Assembly (NCBI RefSeq): GCF_006716235.1
Contig: NZ_VFOR01000005.1
Coordinates: forward strand, 21,790-85,789
DNA: 64,000 nucleotides
Direction: 5' to 3'
From: Propioniferax innocua
GTDB taxonomy: Bacteria; Actinomycetota; Actinomycetes; Propionibacteriales; Propionibacteriaceae
Positions 27,806-38,043 of this stretch are shown here, in pieces. The position numbers and the translations under genes are program-made. Position 1 is the stretch's first letter. Each line of letters begins with the position of its first letter. The notes beneath the pieces are model-generated. The model was given only the letters and a program-made list of their open reading frames with translations. It was not told the origin of the DNA and did no database searches.

Positions 27806-29212
27806 ATGAGCACACCGAGGACACTGCTCGACAAGGTCTGGGATGCGCACGTCGTGCGCAGGGCGGAGGGGGAGCCCGACCTCCTCTACATCGACCTCCA
27901 CCTCGTCCATGAGGTGACCAGCCCTCAGGCGTTCGACGGATTGCGGCTGGCGGGACGCCCGGTGCGGCGTCCGGACCTGACCATCGCCACCGAGGATCAC
28001 AACACGCCCACCATCGCCATCGATCAGCCGATCGCCGACCCGGTCTCGAAGGCGCAGGTGGACGCACTGCGCAGCAATGCGGCGGAATTCGGCATCCGGC
28101 TGCACAGTCTTGGCGACCGGGAACAGGGCATCGTGCACATCATCGGGCCCCAGCTGGGGCTCACCCAGCCCGGCATGACGATCGTGTGTGGAGATTCCCA
28201 CACCGCGACCCATGGAGCTTTCGGGGCATTGGCGTTCGGCATCGGTACCTCGGAGGTCGAGCATGTCTTGGCCACCCAGACGCTTCCGCAGACGCGTCCA
28301 CGGACGATGGCGGTGAACATCGAGGGAGAACTTCCCGAAGGGACGACTCCGAAGGATGTGATTCTCGCGCTCATCGCCAAGGTCGGCACCGGGGGTGGCC
28401 AGGGGCATCTGGTGGAGTATCGCGGTGCGGCGGTCGAGGCGATGTCGATGGAGGGGCGCATGACGCTGTGCAATATGTCCATCGAATGGGGTGCCCGCGC
28501 TGGTCTGGTGGCTCCTGACGAGACGACCTTCACCTACCTGCGGGGCCGTGATCATGCGCCCACCGGCGAACAATGGGACGCCGCCGTCGAGGCCTGGCGC
28601 GACCTGCGCACCGACGAGGGAGCCACCTTCGACACCGAGATCACATTGGACGCCGGTGAGATCACTCCGTTCGTCACGTGGGGCACCAACCCCGGGCAGG
28701 GGGTTCCGCTCGGTTCGACGGTTCCCGAACCGGCTTCGTTCGATGACCCCAATGAGCGTCGCGCCGCCGAGCGCGCGCTGCAGTACATGGGTCTGGAGCC
28801 CGGAACTTTCATGCGGGAGGTTTCCGTGGACACGGTTTTCCTGGGGTCCTGCACCAATGGGCGTATGGAGGATCTCCGAGCCGCCGCGGACGTGCTCCGT
28901 GGGCGGAGGATCGCCGATGGGGTGCGCATGATGGTCGTCCCCGGTTCGGCACGTGTCCGTCTGGAGGCCGAATCCGAGGGGCTCGACAAGATCTTTCTCG
29001 ACGCTGGAGCCGAGTGGCGGGCAGCGGGCTGTTCGATGTGTCTGGGTATGAACCCCGACAGGCTGAGTCCGGGGGAACGCTGCGCATCGACCTCCAACCG
29101 AAACTTCGAAGGGCGTCAGGGCACCGGTGGCCGGACGCACCTGGTGTCGCCGGCCACGGCAGCGGCCACGGCCGTCGCCGGACGGTTCGCGTCACCTGCG
29201 GATCTCGGCTGA
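27806..29212 (+). CDS. leuC: 3-isopropylmalate dehydratase large subunit
   Basis: A 468-residue aconitase-family protein. With LeuD it isomerises 2- to 3-isopropylmalate. The 4Fe-4S ligands are in [12 protein letters not shown] and [10 protein letters not shown], and the substrate-site [13 protein letters not shown] is present. GGGAGGAGAAT precedes ATG 27806. Expression is probably controlled by the divergent IclR regulator. Confidence 0.95.
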   Translation: MSTPRTLLDKVWDAHVVRRAEGEPDLLYIDLHLVHEVTSPQAFDGLRLAGRPVRRPDLTIATEDHNTPTIAIDQPIADPVSKAQVDALRSNAAEFGIRLHSLGDREQGIVHIIGPQLGLTQPGMTIVCGDSHTATHGAFGALAFGIGTSEVEHVLATQTLPQTRPRTMAVNIEGELPEGTTPKDVILALIAKVGTGGGQGHLVEYRGAAVEAMSMEGRMTLCNMSIEWGARAGLVAPDETTFTYLRGRDHAPTGEQWDAAVEAWRDLRTDEGATFDTEITLDAGEITPFVTWGTNPGQGVPLGSTVPEPASFDDPNERRAAERALQYMGLEPGTFMREVSVDTVFLGSCTNGRMEDLRAAADVLRGRRIADGVRMMVVPGSARVRLEAESEGLDKIFLDAGAEWRAAGCSMCLGMNPDRLSPGERCASTSNRNFEGRQGTGGRTHLVSPATAAATAVAGRFASPADLG

Positions 29213-29282
29213 CCCCGTTCGCCTCCAGCGCACCCAGCCAGTCATTCCTCGGCCCGAGCGCCGCGAGTCACAGGAGCACATC

Positions 29283-29894
29283 ATGCAGGCATTCACCACC
29301 CACGTCGGAGTCGCCGCGCCATTGAAGCGCAGCAACGTCGACACCGACCAGATCATTCCCGCCGAGTACCTCAAACGGGTCACTCGAGCCGGGTTCGCTG
29401 ACGGACTGTTCTCGCGTCTCCGCGCCGAGAGCGACTTCGAGCTCAACCAACCCGCCTGGCGTGAGGCCACCATCCTCGTCCCCGGTCCCGACTTCGGCAC
29501 CGGATCCTCACGTGAGCACGCCGTCTGGGCGCTGATGGATGCGGGCTTCCGCGTCGTCATCGGCTCCACGTTCGGGGACATCTTCCGCAACAATTCGGCG
29601 AAGGCCGGGCTTCTCGTTGCTGTCATCACACCGACCGAGGTGGACGCTCTGTGGGGCCTTCTGACCGAACAGCCGGGCACCGAGGTCTCGGTCGACCTGC
29701 GCACCCGCACCATCACGGCGCCGGGCTTCGAGGCGACTTTCGAGATCGACGACTACACCCGTTGGCGTCTCCTGGAAGGGCTGGATGACATCAGCCTCAC
29801 GCTGCGTCACGAGAACGACATCACGGCTTTCGAAGCCGAGCGTCCAGTCTTCGCGCCGGTCACCACCATGCGGAGTGCACACGGGCCCCGGTGA
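29283..29894 (+). CDS. leuD: 3-isopropylmalate dehydratase small subunit
   Basis: A 203-residue swivel-domain partner of LeuC, beginning [14 protein letters not shown], with [15 protein letters not shown] and the conserved [11 protein letters not shown]. The start follows CACAGGAGCACATC. It lies 70 bases after leuC. Its last 35 bases overlap the convergent cofC gene. Confidence 0.95.
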   Translation: MQAFTTHVGVAAPLKRSNVDTDQIIPAEYLKRVTRAGFADGLFSRLRAESDFELNQPAWREATILVPGPDFGTGSSREHAVWALMDAGFRVVIGSTFGDIFRNNSAKAGLLVAVITPTEVDALWGLLTEQPGTEVSVDLRTRTITAPGFEATFEIDDYTRWRLLEGLDDISLTLRHENDITAFEAERPVFAPVTTMRSAHGPR

Positions 29895-30696
29895 CCGTGG
29901 CATGCAGGCGTTGCCCGGCGGCCAGACGTGGGGCGGGCGCGACGTCGGCGGGCAACATCAGGCGTCGGCCCGCGTCGTCGATGACCGACCACCCTTCGTC
30001 GGTCGCCTCGGCCACGGTGATGGGGCGGGCGTCGATCACGAGGTCGGTGCCGTTGAACAGCGATCGTGTGTGCTGGCCGAGCCCGAGGCGGTGCGCTTCG
30101 GCCAGGTCGGTGAGATCGTCGACATCGCAGCGGGCGGGGTCGGGGGCGTCGATCTGCTGAACGCCGTTCTCCAGGTGGCGTGCAGCCGAGCCGTGCTCGA
30201 ACAGTGGATCCAACAGACAGTCGTCGGCCACCAGGATCGTGGTGCCTTCGCCGGACTGATCCGATGCCATCCACCGGGATCCGGGTGTTCCGGCGGACAG
30301 AACATCGATGGCGGCCGCTGGCGTCATTGCTGGTAGGTCGGCGACGCAGGCGGCCATGCGCTGGATGTGCGGCTCATCGGTCATCAGCCATTCGACGCCG
30401 ACGGTGAGGGCCGCGTTGATGTCGGTGCCGGGGTCGGGTAGGAGCGTGACGTTCAGCCCCGCCCTGCGCAGTGCAGCCCCCAGAAGGGGGGACCCACTGA
30501 CCACCACGACATGGTCGACCACCGGCTCCCACGCCGCGACGGTGTCGAGGAGCATGAGTGTCACCAGCCGCCGACGAAGTGCCGGGGCCAGTTCGGTCAT
30601 CCGGCTCTTGGCGCGCTCGATCTCCTTGATCGCAAGAACGACTCCGGTGGCGGGCAGTGTGCTGCGCTGCTGGTCCAGCGTGGGCATATGGGTCAT
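29860..30696 (-). CDS. cofC: 2-phospho-L-lactate/phosphoenolpyruvate guanylyltransferase (coenzyme F420 synthesis)
   Basis: A 278-residue nucleotidyltransferase beginning about [24 protein letters not shown] resembles the family's N-terminal signature, and later VVVVSGSP and [12 protein letters not shown] match CofC/FbiD. The enzyme makes the GTP-activated phospho-acid used to start the F420 side chain. A -10-like TCTAAT lies ten bases before ATG 30696; ATG 30687 is an alternative. No other F420 gene is in this window, although the leuCD-cofC-gpsA-ddl neighbourhood is conserved in actinobacteria. Confidence 0.78.
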   Translation of the reverse strand: MTHMPTLDQQRSTLPATGVVLAIKEIERAKSRMTELAPALRRRLVTLMLLDTVAAWEPVVDHVVVVSGSPLLGAALRRAGLNVTLLPDPGTDINAALTVGVEWLMTDEPHIQRMAACVADLPAMTPAAAIDVLSAGTPGSRWMASDQSGEGTTILVADDCLLDPLFEHGSAARHLENGVQQIDAPDPARCDVDDLTDLAEAHRLGLGQHTRSLFNGTDLVIDARPITVAEATDEGWSVIDDAGRRLMLPADVAPAPRLAAGQRLHATVTGARVHSAWW

Positions 30697-30751
30697 TCTG
30701 GCACGCATTAGAGTGAAGGTCTCAGATGGTCGCGACCGATGGAGGTTCCCC

Positions 30752-31516
30752 ATGCCCCGTGCCCCCATGTCCAGCACATTGGCCTCGCGGCCGTTGAAGG
30801 AAGTCAATACCGAGGACATCGAACCGGTGCTGCGTCACGTCGCCGGCACTCTTGGACGTCTTGTGCGGGTGTTGACACATCAACGTTGGGCCGGATCGGA
30901 GAAGGTGCCGAAAAGCGGCCCCGCGATCTTCGCGGTGAACCACATCTCCAATTTCGACCCTCTGGCGTACGGTCATTTCCTCATCTGGTCGGGGCGCTAC
31001 CCGCGCTTCCTCGCCAAGGACGAGATCTTCGAGACCCCGGTGCTCGGCTGGGTCGCCCGCGCATGTGGTCAGATTCGCGTCGACCGTGGGACCGACCGTG
31101 CGATCGAGGCGGTCCACGCCGCCAATGCCGCCCTGTCGGAAGGCAAGACGGTGTCGGTGTATCCGGAGGGGACGATCACGGCCGACCCCGATGGCTGGCC
31201 CATGCAGCCGCGGACCGGGGCCGCTCGCATCGCCCTGGCGACACGAGCCCCGGTGATCCCTGTGGGGCAGTGGGGGGCCAACCACGTGATGCCCGGAAAG
31301 AAACTCACCTATCCGCGGCTGTTCCCCCGCAAGACCATGTATGTGAAGGCGGGCGACCCGGTGGACCTGTCCGACCTGTACGGGCGCGACGACAAGGAAG
31401 CCCTTCGTGAGGCCAGCCGCCGCATCATCATGGCCATCACCGACATCGTCGCCGAAATCCGTGACGAGACCGCGCCGGAGGGTCGCTGGGACATGCGCCA
31501 CGGCGCCCGGGTCTGA
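30752..31516 (+). CDS. plsC: 1-acyl-sn-glycerol-3-phosphate acyltransferase
   Basis: A 254-residue PlsC-family acyltransferase that makes phosphatidate from lysophosphatidate. The catalytic NHISNFD (His64, Asp69) and the phosphate-binding PEGT (138-141) are in place. GGAGG six bases before ATG 30752 fixes the start although the frame is open far upstream. It is divergent from cofC. gpsA follows after three bases, so glycerol-3-phosphate formation and acylation are in one operon. Confidence 0.9.
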   Translation: MPRAPMSSTLASRPLKEVNTEDIEPVLRHVAGTLGRLVRVLTHQRWAGSEKVPKSGPAIFAVNHISNFDPLAYGHFLIWSGRYPRFLAKDEIFETPVLGWVARACGQIRVDRGTDRAIEAVHAANAALSEGKTVSVYPEGTITADPDGWPMQPRTGAARIALATRAPVIPVGQWGANHVMPGKKLTYPRLFPRKTMYVKAGDPVDLSDLYGRDDKEALREASRRIIMAITDIVAEIRDETAPEGRWDMRHGARV

Positions 31517-31519
31517 GCC

Positions 31520-32521
31520 ATGGTTCCCGTGATCGATCACGTGGCCGTTCTCGGCGCTGGAGGCTGGGGCACGGCGTTCGCGCTTCTCCTCGCCGACGCC
31601 GGGCGCAACGTGACCCTGTGGGCACGAGACCCCCGGGTGGCCGACGCGATCAACACCGAGCGCCGCAATGAGCGGCGCCTTCCCGGAATCGAACTCCCGG
31701 TGCAGGTGCGGGCGACATCGGACCGTTCGGCGGCCGTGGCTGACGCCGACGCCGTGGTGATCGCGTTGCCGTCGCAGACCGTCCGGGCCAACATGACGGG
31801 CTGGGCGCTGCCGAGGGGCGTCCCCGTGGTGAGCTTGGCCAAAGGCCTCGAGGAGGGCACCGGCCTGCGGATGAGCCGGGTTCTGGCCGAGTGCGGTGTC
31901 GCGCCAGATCAGATCGCGGTGCTGAGCGGGCCGAACCTGGCAGATGAGATCGGCCGCCGTGAGCCGGCGTCGGCAGTGGTCGCGGCCGCCGAGCATGATC
32001 TGGCGGTGGACATCCAGCGCGCGTGCCATGGTCCGAATTTCCGCGCCTACACCAGTACCGATGTCACCGGGGTCGAGGTGGGCGGCGTCACGAAGAATTC
32101 CATCGCCATCGCTGTCGGCATGGCCATCGGGCTGGGGCTGGGTGCCAATGCGGTCGCAGCTCTCACCACGCGCGGGCTCGCCGAGAGCACACGGCTCGGG
32201 GAGGCGATGGGCGCTGACCCGCTCACGTTCCAGGGAATGGCAGGTATGGGTGACCTGGTGGCAACCTGTTTCTCGCCGCTTTCGCGGAACCGAAGCTTCG
32301 GCGTGGAGCTGGGGCGTGGAGTGGCGGTGGAGGCCGCGCTCGCACACGGGCGGGGCGTCGTGGAGGGGGCCCGGTCCACTCCTGTGGTGGCCCAAGTGGC
32401 AGGTGGTATCGGTGTCGACATGCCGGTGGTCTCGACCGTCTGTGATGTTCTGGCGGGGCTGCTCACTCCCGCAGAGGCGCTCGACCGTGCCATGGCGCGA
32501 GAGCTGAAACCCGAGCGCTGA
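31520..32521 (+). CDS. gpsA: Glycerol-3-phosphate dehydrogenase [NAD(P)+]
   Basis: A 333-residue enzyme reducing dihydroxyacetone phosphate to sn-glycerol-3-phosphate for phospholipids. The nucleotide-binding VLGAGGWGTAFA is at 10-21, and SGPNLADEI and the catalytic lysine in GGVTKNSIA follow. Length and motif order are standard. It is tightly coupled to plsC. Confidence 0.95.
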   Translation: MVPVIDHVAVLGAGGWGTAFALLLADAGRNVTLWARDPRVADAINTERRNERRLPGIELPVQVRATSDRSAAVADADAVVIALPSQTVRANMTGWALPRGVPVVSLAKGLEEGTGLRMSRVLAECGVAPDQIAVLSGPNLADEIGRREPASAVVAAAEHDLAVDIQRACHGPNFRAYTSTDVTGVEVGGVTKNSIAIAVGMAIGLGLGANAVAALTTRGLAESTRLGEAMGADPLTFQGMAGMGDLVATCFSPLSRNRSFGVELGRGVAVEAALAHGRGVVEGARSTPVVAQVAGGIGVDMPVVSTVCDVLAGLLTPAEALDRAMARELKPER

Positions 32522-32671
32522 CCGGAGCGGAGGTGCCTCGGGCCGCGACTCTCACCGCGCTGTGTGGGGAGAACGGGCCAGGTGGGCGCGATCGGTGACA
32601 GGCGTGATCTGACCAAGCGATTGTTGCAGACCCGCCTGTGTCAAGGCTGCAGGAGGGGCAATGGTTCCTGC

Positions 32672-32736
32672 TAGGCTCCCCGCACTGGGTGAGCCGGGAA
32701 GTCTGGTCGGCGACGAATTTTGCCTACCCCGAGGAG
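32672..32736 (+). promoter_or_regulatory. nhaA promoter and structured 5' leader (candidate cis-regulatory RNA)
   Basis: TAGGCT (32672-32677) is a possible -10 box, giving a leader of about 60 bases. In it GGGTgAG (32687-32693) can pair with CTACCC (32724-32729), enclosing a CCGG/CTGG hairpin (32694-32706). The outer stem ends one base before the GAGGAG ribosome-binding site (32731-32736), so folding could affect translation. The pairing is by eye only. Confidence 0.4.
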
Positions 32737-32743
32737 AATGCCC

Positions 32744-33976
32744 ATGCGCCACATGGCCGGGCGAATCACTGAGTCACTGCGAACCGAGACAGTCGGCGGG
32801 TTGCTGCTCGTCGGAGCCGCGATCCTGGCGTTGGTCTGGGCCAACTCGCCGTGGCAAGACACTTATCACCAGATCCGCGAGACCAGTTTCGGCCCCGCCG
32901 CGCTGCATCTGGATCTGAGTGTCGCCCACTGGACGGCCGACGGGTTGTTGGCGATCTTCTTCTTCCTCGTCGGCATGGAGCTCAAACACGAGTTCGTGGC
33001 CGGTGACCTCCGCAGCCCCAAGAAGGCGCTTGTCCCGGTTGCTGCGGCGGCCGGCGGGGTCATCGTTCCCGCCCTGGTCTATCTGGCGTTCAATGCGGGC
33101 AAGGACACCGTGGGTGGGTGGGCCATTCCTGCCGCCACCGACATCGCCTTCGCATTGGCGGTGCTCGCGATCATCTCATCGCATCTCCCGTCTGCCCTGC
33201 GCGTCTTCCTCCTGACGTTGGCCGTGGTCGATGACCTCATGGCGATCCTCATCATCGCCGTGGTCTACACCAGCGAGATCCGTATCCTGCCGCTCCTGCT
33301 GGCTCTGATCCCCATCGGCCTCTACTGGGTTCTGGTTCACCGCTGCTCGAAATGGTTCGCGGCCCGCACGTGGAGCCTGTGGCTCATCCTGCTGCCGATC
33401 GGCATCGTCACCTGGGCACTTGTCCATGCCTCCGGGGTCCATGCGACGCTCGCCGGCGTGGCTCTTGGCATGTGCATTCCGGTGATCGCACACTCGGCGA
33501 ACACCGCTGGCGATGAGGAGCACGAGACGTCCCTCGAGCATGCTCTTGAACACACCCTGCGGCCCGTTTCCGCCGGACTGGTCGTGCCCCTGTTCGCTTT
33601 GGGTGCTGCCGGTGTCACGGTGGAGGGGTCGGAGTTCCTCGGCTCACTGTCGAGCCCGGTCGTTCTCGGCATCGCCTTGGGTCTCCTGCTCGGAAAGCCG
33701 GTCGGGATCATGCTGACCACCGTCATCGTCTCCAGGCTCACCCCCGACGAGTCGGATGACTCCATGTACTGGCTCGATCTCGTCGGGATCGGCATGCTCG
33801 GCGGCATCGGTTTCACCGTGTCGCTGTTGGTGAGTGAACTCAGCTTCGCCGGGACGGATCATCTCGACAACGCCAAGATTGGTGTGCTCACCGGCACGCT
33901 TCTCTCGGCCCTGTGCGCCACCGTGGTGCTGGCACTGCGCAACCGGCATTACAAGCGAATGGAGGCGAGTCGGTGA
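32744..33976 (+). CDS. nhaA: Na+/H+ antiporter
   Basis: A 410-residue NhaA antiporter with about 12 helices that exchanges sodium for protons. From ATG 32744 the transport aspartates fall at Asp133 (AATDIAFALA) and Asp163-Asp164 (VVDDLMAIL), the same numbers as in E. coli NhaA. This supports that start, as does GAGGAG seven bases upstream. Two in-frame ATGs lie 5' (32720, 32738). A structured leader precedes it. Confidence 0.95.
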   Translation: MRHMAGRITESLRTETVGGLLLVGAAILALVWANSPWQDTYHQIRETSFGPAALHLDLSVAHWTADGLLAIFFFLVGMELKHEFVAGDLRSPKKALVPVAAAAGGVIVPALVYLAFNAGKDTVGGWAIPAATDIAFALAVLAIISSHLPSALRVFLLTLAVVDDLMAILIIAVVYTSEIRILPLLLALIPIGLYWVLVHRCSKWFAARTWSLWLILLPIGIVTWALVHASGVHATLAGVALGMCIPVIAHSANTAGDEEHETSLEHALEHTLRPVSAGLVVPLFALGAAGVTVEGSEFLGSLSSPVVLGIALGLLLGKPVGIMLTTVIVSRLTPDESDDSMYWLDLVGIGMLGGIGFTVSLLVSELSFAGTDHLDNAKIGVLTGTLLSALCATVVLALRNRHYKRMEASR

Positions 33977-34019
33977 GGGGCCACGCCGTGGCGGTTCCGC
34001 CAATCGCCGAAACCGCTTG

Positions 34020-34031
34020 TAGCCTGTGGGA
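34020..34031 (+). promoter_or_regulatory. TAnnnT -10 box for a leaderless ddl transcript
   Basis: TAGCCT (34020-34025) is followed by six bases and ATG 34032, with no ribosome-binding site. Confidence 0.45.
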
Positions 34032-35189
34032 ATGACCGCAGCAGGGAATCAGTCTGCCCACCACGAGTCGCGTTCAGAACAGGAGCGCGCCCGGGTGGCC
34101 CTCGTCTTCGGCGGGGCCTCGACCGAACATGGTGTCTCGTGCCTCACGGCAGCCAGCATCGCTGCGGCGATCGACCCCGATCGATATGAGGTCGTCGGGA
34201 TCGGCATCACGACCGAGGGCCTGTGGGTACATGTCCCCGTCGACGAGATCACTGCACTTGGCGCCGAGGGCGATGAGCTTCCGTCGGTGTCGCCGCATCA
34301 CCCCGAATGCCATCTGTTGCGCCGTGCCGATGGGCCGCGTCTGGTCACGGTCGACGCCGGCACGATACGCGATGAGACGCCCATCGACGTCGCCTTCTCG
34401 CTCCTGCACGGACCATTCGGTGAGGACGGCACCATCCAGGGGATGTTCGAGATGCTCGGGGTGCGCTATGTGGGGTCGGGCGTCGCGGCCAGCGCCAACG
34501 GGATGGACAAGCACCTGATGAAGACCGCTTTCGCCGACGCCGGTCTTCCGGTCGGGCCGTACACCGTCATCACTCCAGCCGACTGGGAGAACCATCCCGA
34601 TGAGGCTCGTGGACGGGTGGAGGCTCTGGGTTTCCCCGTCTTCGTCAAGCCCGCTCGCGGTGGTTCGAGTGTCGGCATCAGCCGCGTGACACGGCGGGAG
34701 GAACTCGATGACGCCTTGATCGAGGCCCGGCGTCACGACCCCAAGATCGTCGTCGAAGCAGGATTCGTGGGAGCCCGCGAGCTCGAATGTGCCGTACTGG
34801 GCTCCTTCGAGGGGCCGCCGCGGGCGTCGGCCATCTCCGAGATCGTCATGCACACCAATGATGGTTTCTACGACTTCGAATCGAAGTACAACCCGGCCGA
34901 GGGGGCCATGGAACTGGTGGTTCCGGCGCATCTGTCGGAGGAGACCACCGAGGCCCTGCGCCGTCTCGCGGTATGGGCATTCACCGCGATGGGTTGTGAG
35001 GGATTGGCACGAGTCGACTGTTTCCTCACCGCCGAGAACGAACTGTTCGTCAACGAGATCAACACCATGCCCGGCATGACCGAATTCTCCGGATACCCGA
35101 AGATGTGGCAAGCCGCAGGCATGCCCTACCGCGAGCTCGTCACCGAACTCATCGAACTCGGACTCCGCCGTCCGCTCGGGCTGCGCTGA
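34032..35189 (+). CDS. ddl: D-alanine--D-alanine ligase
   Basis: An ATP-grasp ligase of about 385 residues that makes D-Ala-D-Ala for peptidoglycan. It has the N-terminal VALVFGGASTEHGVSC, LLHGPFGEDGTIQG, the KPARGGSSVGISRV glycine loop and the metal-binding end VNEINTMPGMTEFS. The start is ATG 34032, six bases after a -10-like box; GTG 34026 is also in frame. Confidence 0.95.
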   Translation: MTAAGNQSAHHESRSEQERARVALVFGGASTEHGVSCLTAASIAAAIDPDRYEVVGIGITTEGLWVHVPVDEITALGAEGDELPSVSPHHPECHLLRRADGPRLVTVDAGTIRDETPIDVAFSLLHGPFGEDGTIQGMFEMLGVRYVGSGVAASANGMDKHLMKTAFADAGLPVGPYTVITPADWENHPDEARGRVEALGFPVFVKPARGGSSVGISRVTRREELDDALIEARRHDPKIVVEAGFVGARELECAVLGSFEGPPRASAISEIVMHTNDGFYDFESKYNPAEGAMELVVPAHLSEETTEALRRLAVWAFTAMGCEGLARVDCFLTAENELFVNEINTMPGMTEFSGYPKMWQAAGMPYRELVTELIELGLRRPLGLR

Positions 35190-35219
35190 CCCGGCGAGCG
35201 TTCTCACACACAGGAGCGC

Positions 35220-35675
35220 TCACACGCAGGGTGTGTGCTGGGGCACATTCCTGTCGATCGCGTCGGCGACGAACGTGAGGGCACCCGCCTCGGGTGCATG
35301 ATCCGATGGTACGGCGACCTCCACGAACACGTCCCGGCCCAGGGTGGTGAACACCCGGCCACCGGTACCCGGTTGATCGAACCAGCCGACGCCGTTGACC
35401 TCAAGACACTCCGATGTCGGAGTCATCTGCTGCGGTTCGGGGACGCCACAGCGCAACGTGATGGGCGGGCGACCCCACGCCGCCGAGTGACGCCCCGGTT
35501 CGGTGGGGCGACGTTCCTGATCCAACACCGTCTCGGGGAGATCGGCCATGAGCGCAGCGCACGTTTCGGCTTCGGTCCCGGAGAGTTCGGGCTCATCGAG
35601 CCGCACGCTCGAACCACACGCTGTGATCAGCATCAGGAGAGCCCCCGTCAGTGCCAGATGAGCACGATGCATCAC
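35220..35675 (-). CDS. DUF3515 family lipoprotein
   Basis: A 151-residue protein with a lipoprotein signal peptide and lipobox LITACGSS, then a small domain with TCAALMADLPETV, PPITLRCGVPEP and VFVEVAVP, as in the actinobacterial DUF3515 family. Function is unknown. The family commonly lies near ddl and thiL, as here. It starts next to the stop of the Lrp-type gene, so the two share a transcript. Confidence 0.8.
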   Translation of the reverse strand: MMHRAHLALTGALLMLITACGSSVRLDEPELSGTEAETCAALMADLPETVLDQERRPTEPGRHSAAWGRPPITLRCGVPEPQQMTPTSECLEVNGVGWFDQPGTGGRVFTTLGRDVFVEVAVPSDHAPEAGALTFVADAIDRNVPQHTPCV

Positions 35676-35912
35676 TCAGAGGTTGACCACGGAGCAGGTC
35701 ACGGTGCGGGTGATGCCCTCGGACTGCTGGATCTTCGAGACGATCATGGCGCCCAGCTCGTCGACCGAATCGGCCTCGGCGTGGACGATGATGTCGTAGG
35801 GCCCGATGACGTCTTCAGCACGGGTCACACCCGGGATCTGGCGAAGGTTCTCGGCCACCTCGGCGGCTTGGCCGACGAGGGTCTGGACCAGGACGTAGGA
35901 CTGGACGGTCAT
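35676..35912 (-). CDS. Lrp/AsnC ligand-binding (RAM) domain protein without DNA-binding domain
   Basis: A 78-residue protein beginning MTVQSYVLVQT, consisting only of the Lrp/AsnC effector fold, with IPGVTRAEDVIGPYDIIVHAEA and a C-terminal TVTCSVV strand. Stand-alone RAM domains bind amino acids and may modulate full-length Lrp proteins. AAAGGTG precedes the ATG at 35912. It has no helix-turn-helix even if read from upstream starts. Confidence 0.82.
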   Translation of the reverse strand: MTVQSYVLVQTLVGQAAEVAENLRQIPGVTRAEDVIGPYDIIVHAEADSVDELGAMIVSKIQQSEGITRTVTCSVVNL

Positions 35913-35974
35913 GACATCACCTTTCAGGTACGCGCCGGTGTCAGGAAAGCGCCGACGGGTCTTGTTGTGGCTCA

Positions 35975-35998
35975 CCGATCCGCTGCGGTGCGGATCGG
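35975..35998. promoter_or_regulatory. Strong hairpin in the Lrp-thiL divergent region
   Basis: CCGATCCGC and GCGGATCGG form a perfect 9-bp stem with a 6-base loop, 63 bases upstream of the Lrp-type start. It has no T-run and is between divergent genes, so it is either an operator-like dyad or a 5' UTR structure. Confidence 0.4.
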
Positions 35999-36063
35999 CC
36001 AAGCGGTCCACCAGGCGTCCGCCATCACAGGCGTTCACCCTGCTCGACCACTCTGCCGGGCTC

Positions 36064-36075
36064 CACGCTAGCGTG
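36064..36075. promoter_or_regulatory. Perfect 12-bp palindrome upstream of thiL
   Basis: CACGCTAGCGTG is fully palindromic and contains a TAnnnT-like box (TAGCGT), about 85 bases before the preferred thiL start. It may be an operator over the thiL promoter. Confidence 0.35.
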
Positions 36076-36158
36076 TCAGAGCGCCCGCACGGAATGGCCC
36101 GATGAAGATCGTTGGGCTCCGATCAGCGGGAACGGCATCGCAGCAGACAGGAGGGGCC

Positions 36159-37127
36159 ATGATCCCGGGCAGGCACGAAGCCGGTGAGACCGTCGGCGAC
36201 GTCGGAGAGTTCGCCCTGATCGACCAGATGCTCGACGGGCTCGTCGATGATGGCCGGGTGACGGTCAGGCCTGGTGATGACGCCGCGGCCTTCGTCACCG
36301 AGGGCGACACGGTCGTCACCACCGATGTGCTGAACGAAGGAGTCCACTTCCGGACCGACTGGTCGGATGCCGAGGACATCGGTGCACGGGCCGTCGCGCA
36401 GAATCTCGCCGATCTCGAGGCGATGGGTGCTGATGTGCTCGGAGTGGTGGCGGCGGTCAGCGTCCCCACCACCACCGACGCCGCGTGGGTCCGGGCACTC
36501 TCCGCCGGTATGCGCACCGAATGCGCCAGAGCGGGCGCGACCCTCCTCGGGGGCGACCTGTCGTCCAGCCCGCACATCAGCATCGCCGTCACCGCACTGG
36601 GCGACCTGCGCGGGCGAGCACCGGTGCGTCGTGGCGGAGCGCGCCCGGGCGACGTCGTGGCGGTGAAGGGGCGCCTCGGCTGGTCGGCCGCCGGGCTGTT
36701 CGTCCTCACCCGTGGCTTCAAGTCCCCGCGTGCGGTGGTGTCGGCCTACCGGGTGCCGGAGGTGCCCTACGGCGAGGGCCGACGGGCCGCCGAGGCCGGA
36801 GCCACGAGCATGATCGATGTCTCCGACGGCCTCCTGGCCGATCTCGGCCATATCGCCGAACAGTCGGGTGTGGGGATCCGGATCAGCTCCGAGGCGCTCG
36901 ACGTGCCCGACCCGCTCCAGGCGGTGGCGGCCACGACCGGCTCCAGCCCGCTGCGGTTCGTGCTGACCGGTGGCGAGGACCACGCGCTGGTGGGTACCTT
37001 CGACCAGGTCGATGTGCCCTCGGACTGGGCGATCATCGGTCGCGTCGCCGAAGGTGGCGGCGTCCTCGTCGACGACGAGGAATGGGATCCGGAGGAGGGG
37101 ACCGGCTATGTCCATTTCCAGCGTTGA
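36159..37127 (+). CDS. thiL: Thiamine-monophosphate kinase
   Basis: A 322-residue PurM-like kinase that phosphorylates thiamine monophosphate to the diphosphate cofactor. It has [38 protein letters not shown] and [15 protein letters not shown] 36159 is preferred because AGGAGGGG lies just upstream; ATG 36102 has no such site. thiD overlaps its end, and the thiamine diphosphate made is the cofactor of IlvB. Confidence 0.92.
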   Translation: MIPGRHEAGETVGDVGEFALIDQMLDGLVDDGRVTVRPGDDAAAFVTEGDTVVTTDVLNEGVHFRTDWSDAEDIGARAVAQNLADLEAMGADVLGVVAAVSVPTTTDAAWVRALSAGMRTECARAGATLLGGDLSSSPHISIAVTALGDLRGRAPVRRGGARPGDVVAVKGRLGWSAAGLFVLTRGFKSPRAVVSAYRVPEVPYGEGRRAAEAGATSMIDVSDGLLADLGHIAEQSGVGIRISSEALDVPDPLQAVAATTGSSPLRFVLTGGEDHALVGTFDQVDVPSDWAIIGRVAEGGGVLVDDEEWDPEEGTGYVHFQR

Positions 37128-37971
37128 CCAGCCTTCCGGCCTCGAGCGGTCAGGGATGCTTCCGACCGCTCGGGTGCTGACGATCGCGGGATCCGACTCC
37201 GGTGGGGGAGCGGGCATCCAGGCCGACCTGCGCACCATGGCCGCGTACGGGGTGCACGGTATGAGCGTGATCGCCTCGGTCACCGTCCAGAACTCGCTCG
37301 GCGTGCAGGGTTTTCATCAGATCCCGTTGGATGTCATCGAAGCCCAGTTCCGGGCCGTGGTGGATGACATCGGCGTTGATGCGATCAAGACCGGGATGCT
37401 CGGTGATGCGGTGACGATCGACCTCGTGGCGAACCTCCTCGCCGATGTGGACGTGCCCGTGGTCATCGACCCGGTGTGCGCCAGCAAGCACGGCGACCCG
37501 TTGATCCTCGAGGATGCGCGTTCGCACATCGTCACCGAACTCGCGCAGCGCGCCACCGTGATCACCCCCAACCTCGGAGAGGCCGCCCTGCTCTCCGGTC
37601 TCGACATGGACGCCGACCCGGCCGATCTGGCCGCTCCGCTCCTTGCCGCTGGCGCGGAATGGGTGCTGGTCAAGGGAGGACACGCCGAGGGGCCACCCAC
37701 CGACCACCTGATCGGTCCGGGCGGGCGTCACTCCTACACCGGTGAACGACACGACAACCGTCACACGCACGGCACCGGATGCACGTTGGCGGCGGCCATC
37801 GCGTCCCTGCTGGGGCTGGATCATGCCACGACGGGAACCCCCGACGTGCCGCGAGCGGTGGAACGTGCCAACGCCTATGTGAACGGCGCGATCAAGAACG
37901 GCTTCGCGTTGGGATCGGGCATCGGCCCGGTCGATCACCTGTGGCGGGTCCGCGAACACCTCTTGGATTGA
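37108..37971 (+). CDS. thiD: Hydroxymethylpyrimidine/phosphomethylpyrimidine kinase
   Basis: A 287-residue ribokinase-fold enzyme that phosphorylates HMP and HMP-P for thiamine synthesis or salvage. The start region [29 protein letters not shown] and the anion-hole [11 protein letters not shown] are all present. ATG 37108 follows GGAGGAGGGG at good spacing and overlaps thiL by 20 bases, so it is translationally coupled. Confidence 0.93.
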   Translation: MSISSVDQPSGLERSGMLPTARVLTIAGSDSGGGAGIQADLRTMAAYGVHGMSVIASVTVQNSLGVQGFHQIPLDVIEAQFRAVVDDIGVDAIKTGMLGDAVTIDLVANLLADVDVPVVIDPVCASKHGDPLILEDARSHIVTELAQRATVITPNLGEAALLSGLDMDADPADLAAPLLAAGAEWVLVKGGHAEGPPTDHLIGPGGRHSYTGERHDNRHTHGTGCTLAAAIASLLGLDHATTGTPDVPRAVERANAYVNGAIKNGFALGSGIGPVDHLWRVREHLLD

Positions 37972-38030
37972 ATCCCCGAAGGGATGCCTCGGCCCGGCGT
38001 GTGCGATGTGCGTCTTGCCGAGTGAGCACA

Positions 38031-38043
38031 TAAGGTCACAGAC
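38031..38043 (+). promoter_or_regulatory. TAnnnT -10 box for ftsK
   Basis: TAAGGT (38031-38036) is followed by seven bases and ATG 38044, with no ribosome-binding site, so the ftsK mRNA is probably leaderless. Confidence 0.4.

Noticed and set aside
32640..32743. Cobalamin riboswitch before nhaA
   Set aside because: CCGCACTG and GGGAAGTC resemble pieces of the B12 core, but the rest of the conserved core and the expected length are missing and the gene is unrelated to cobalamin.
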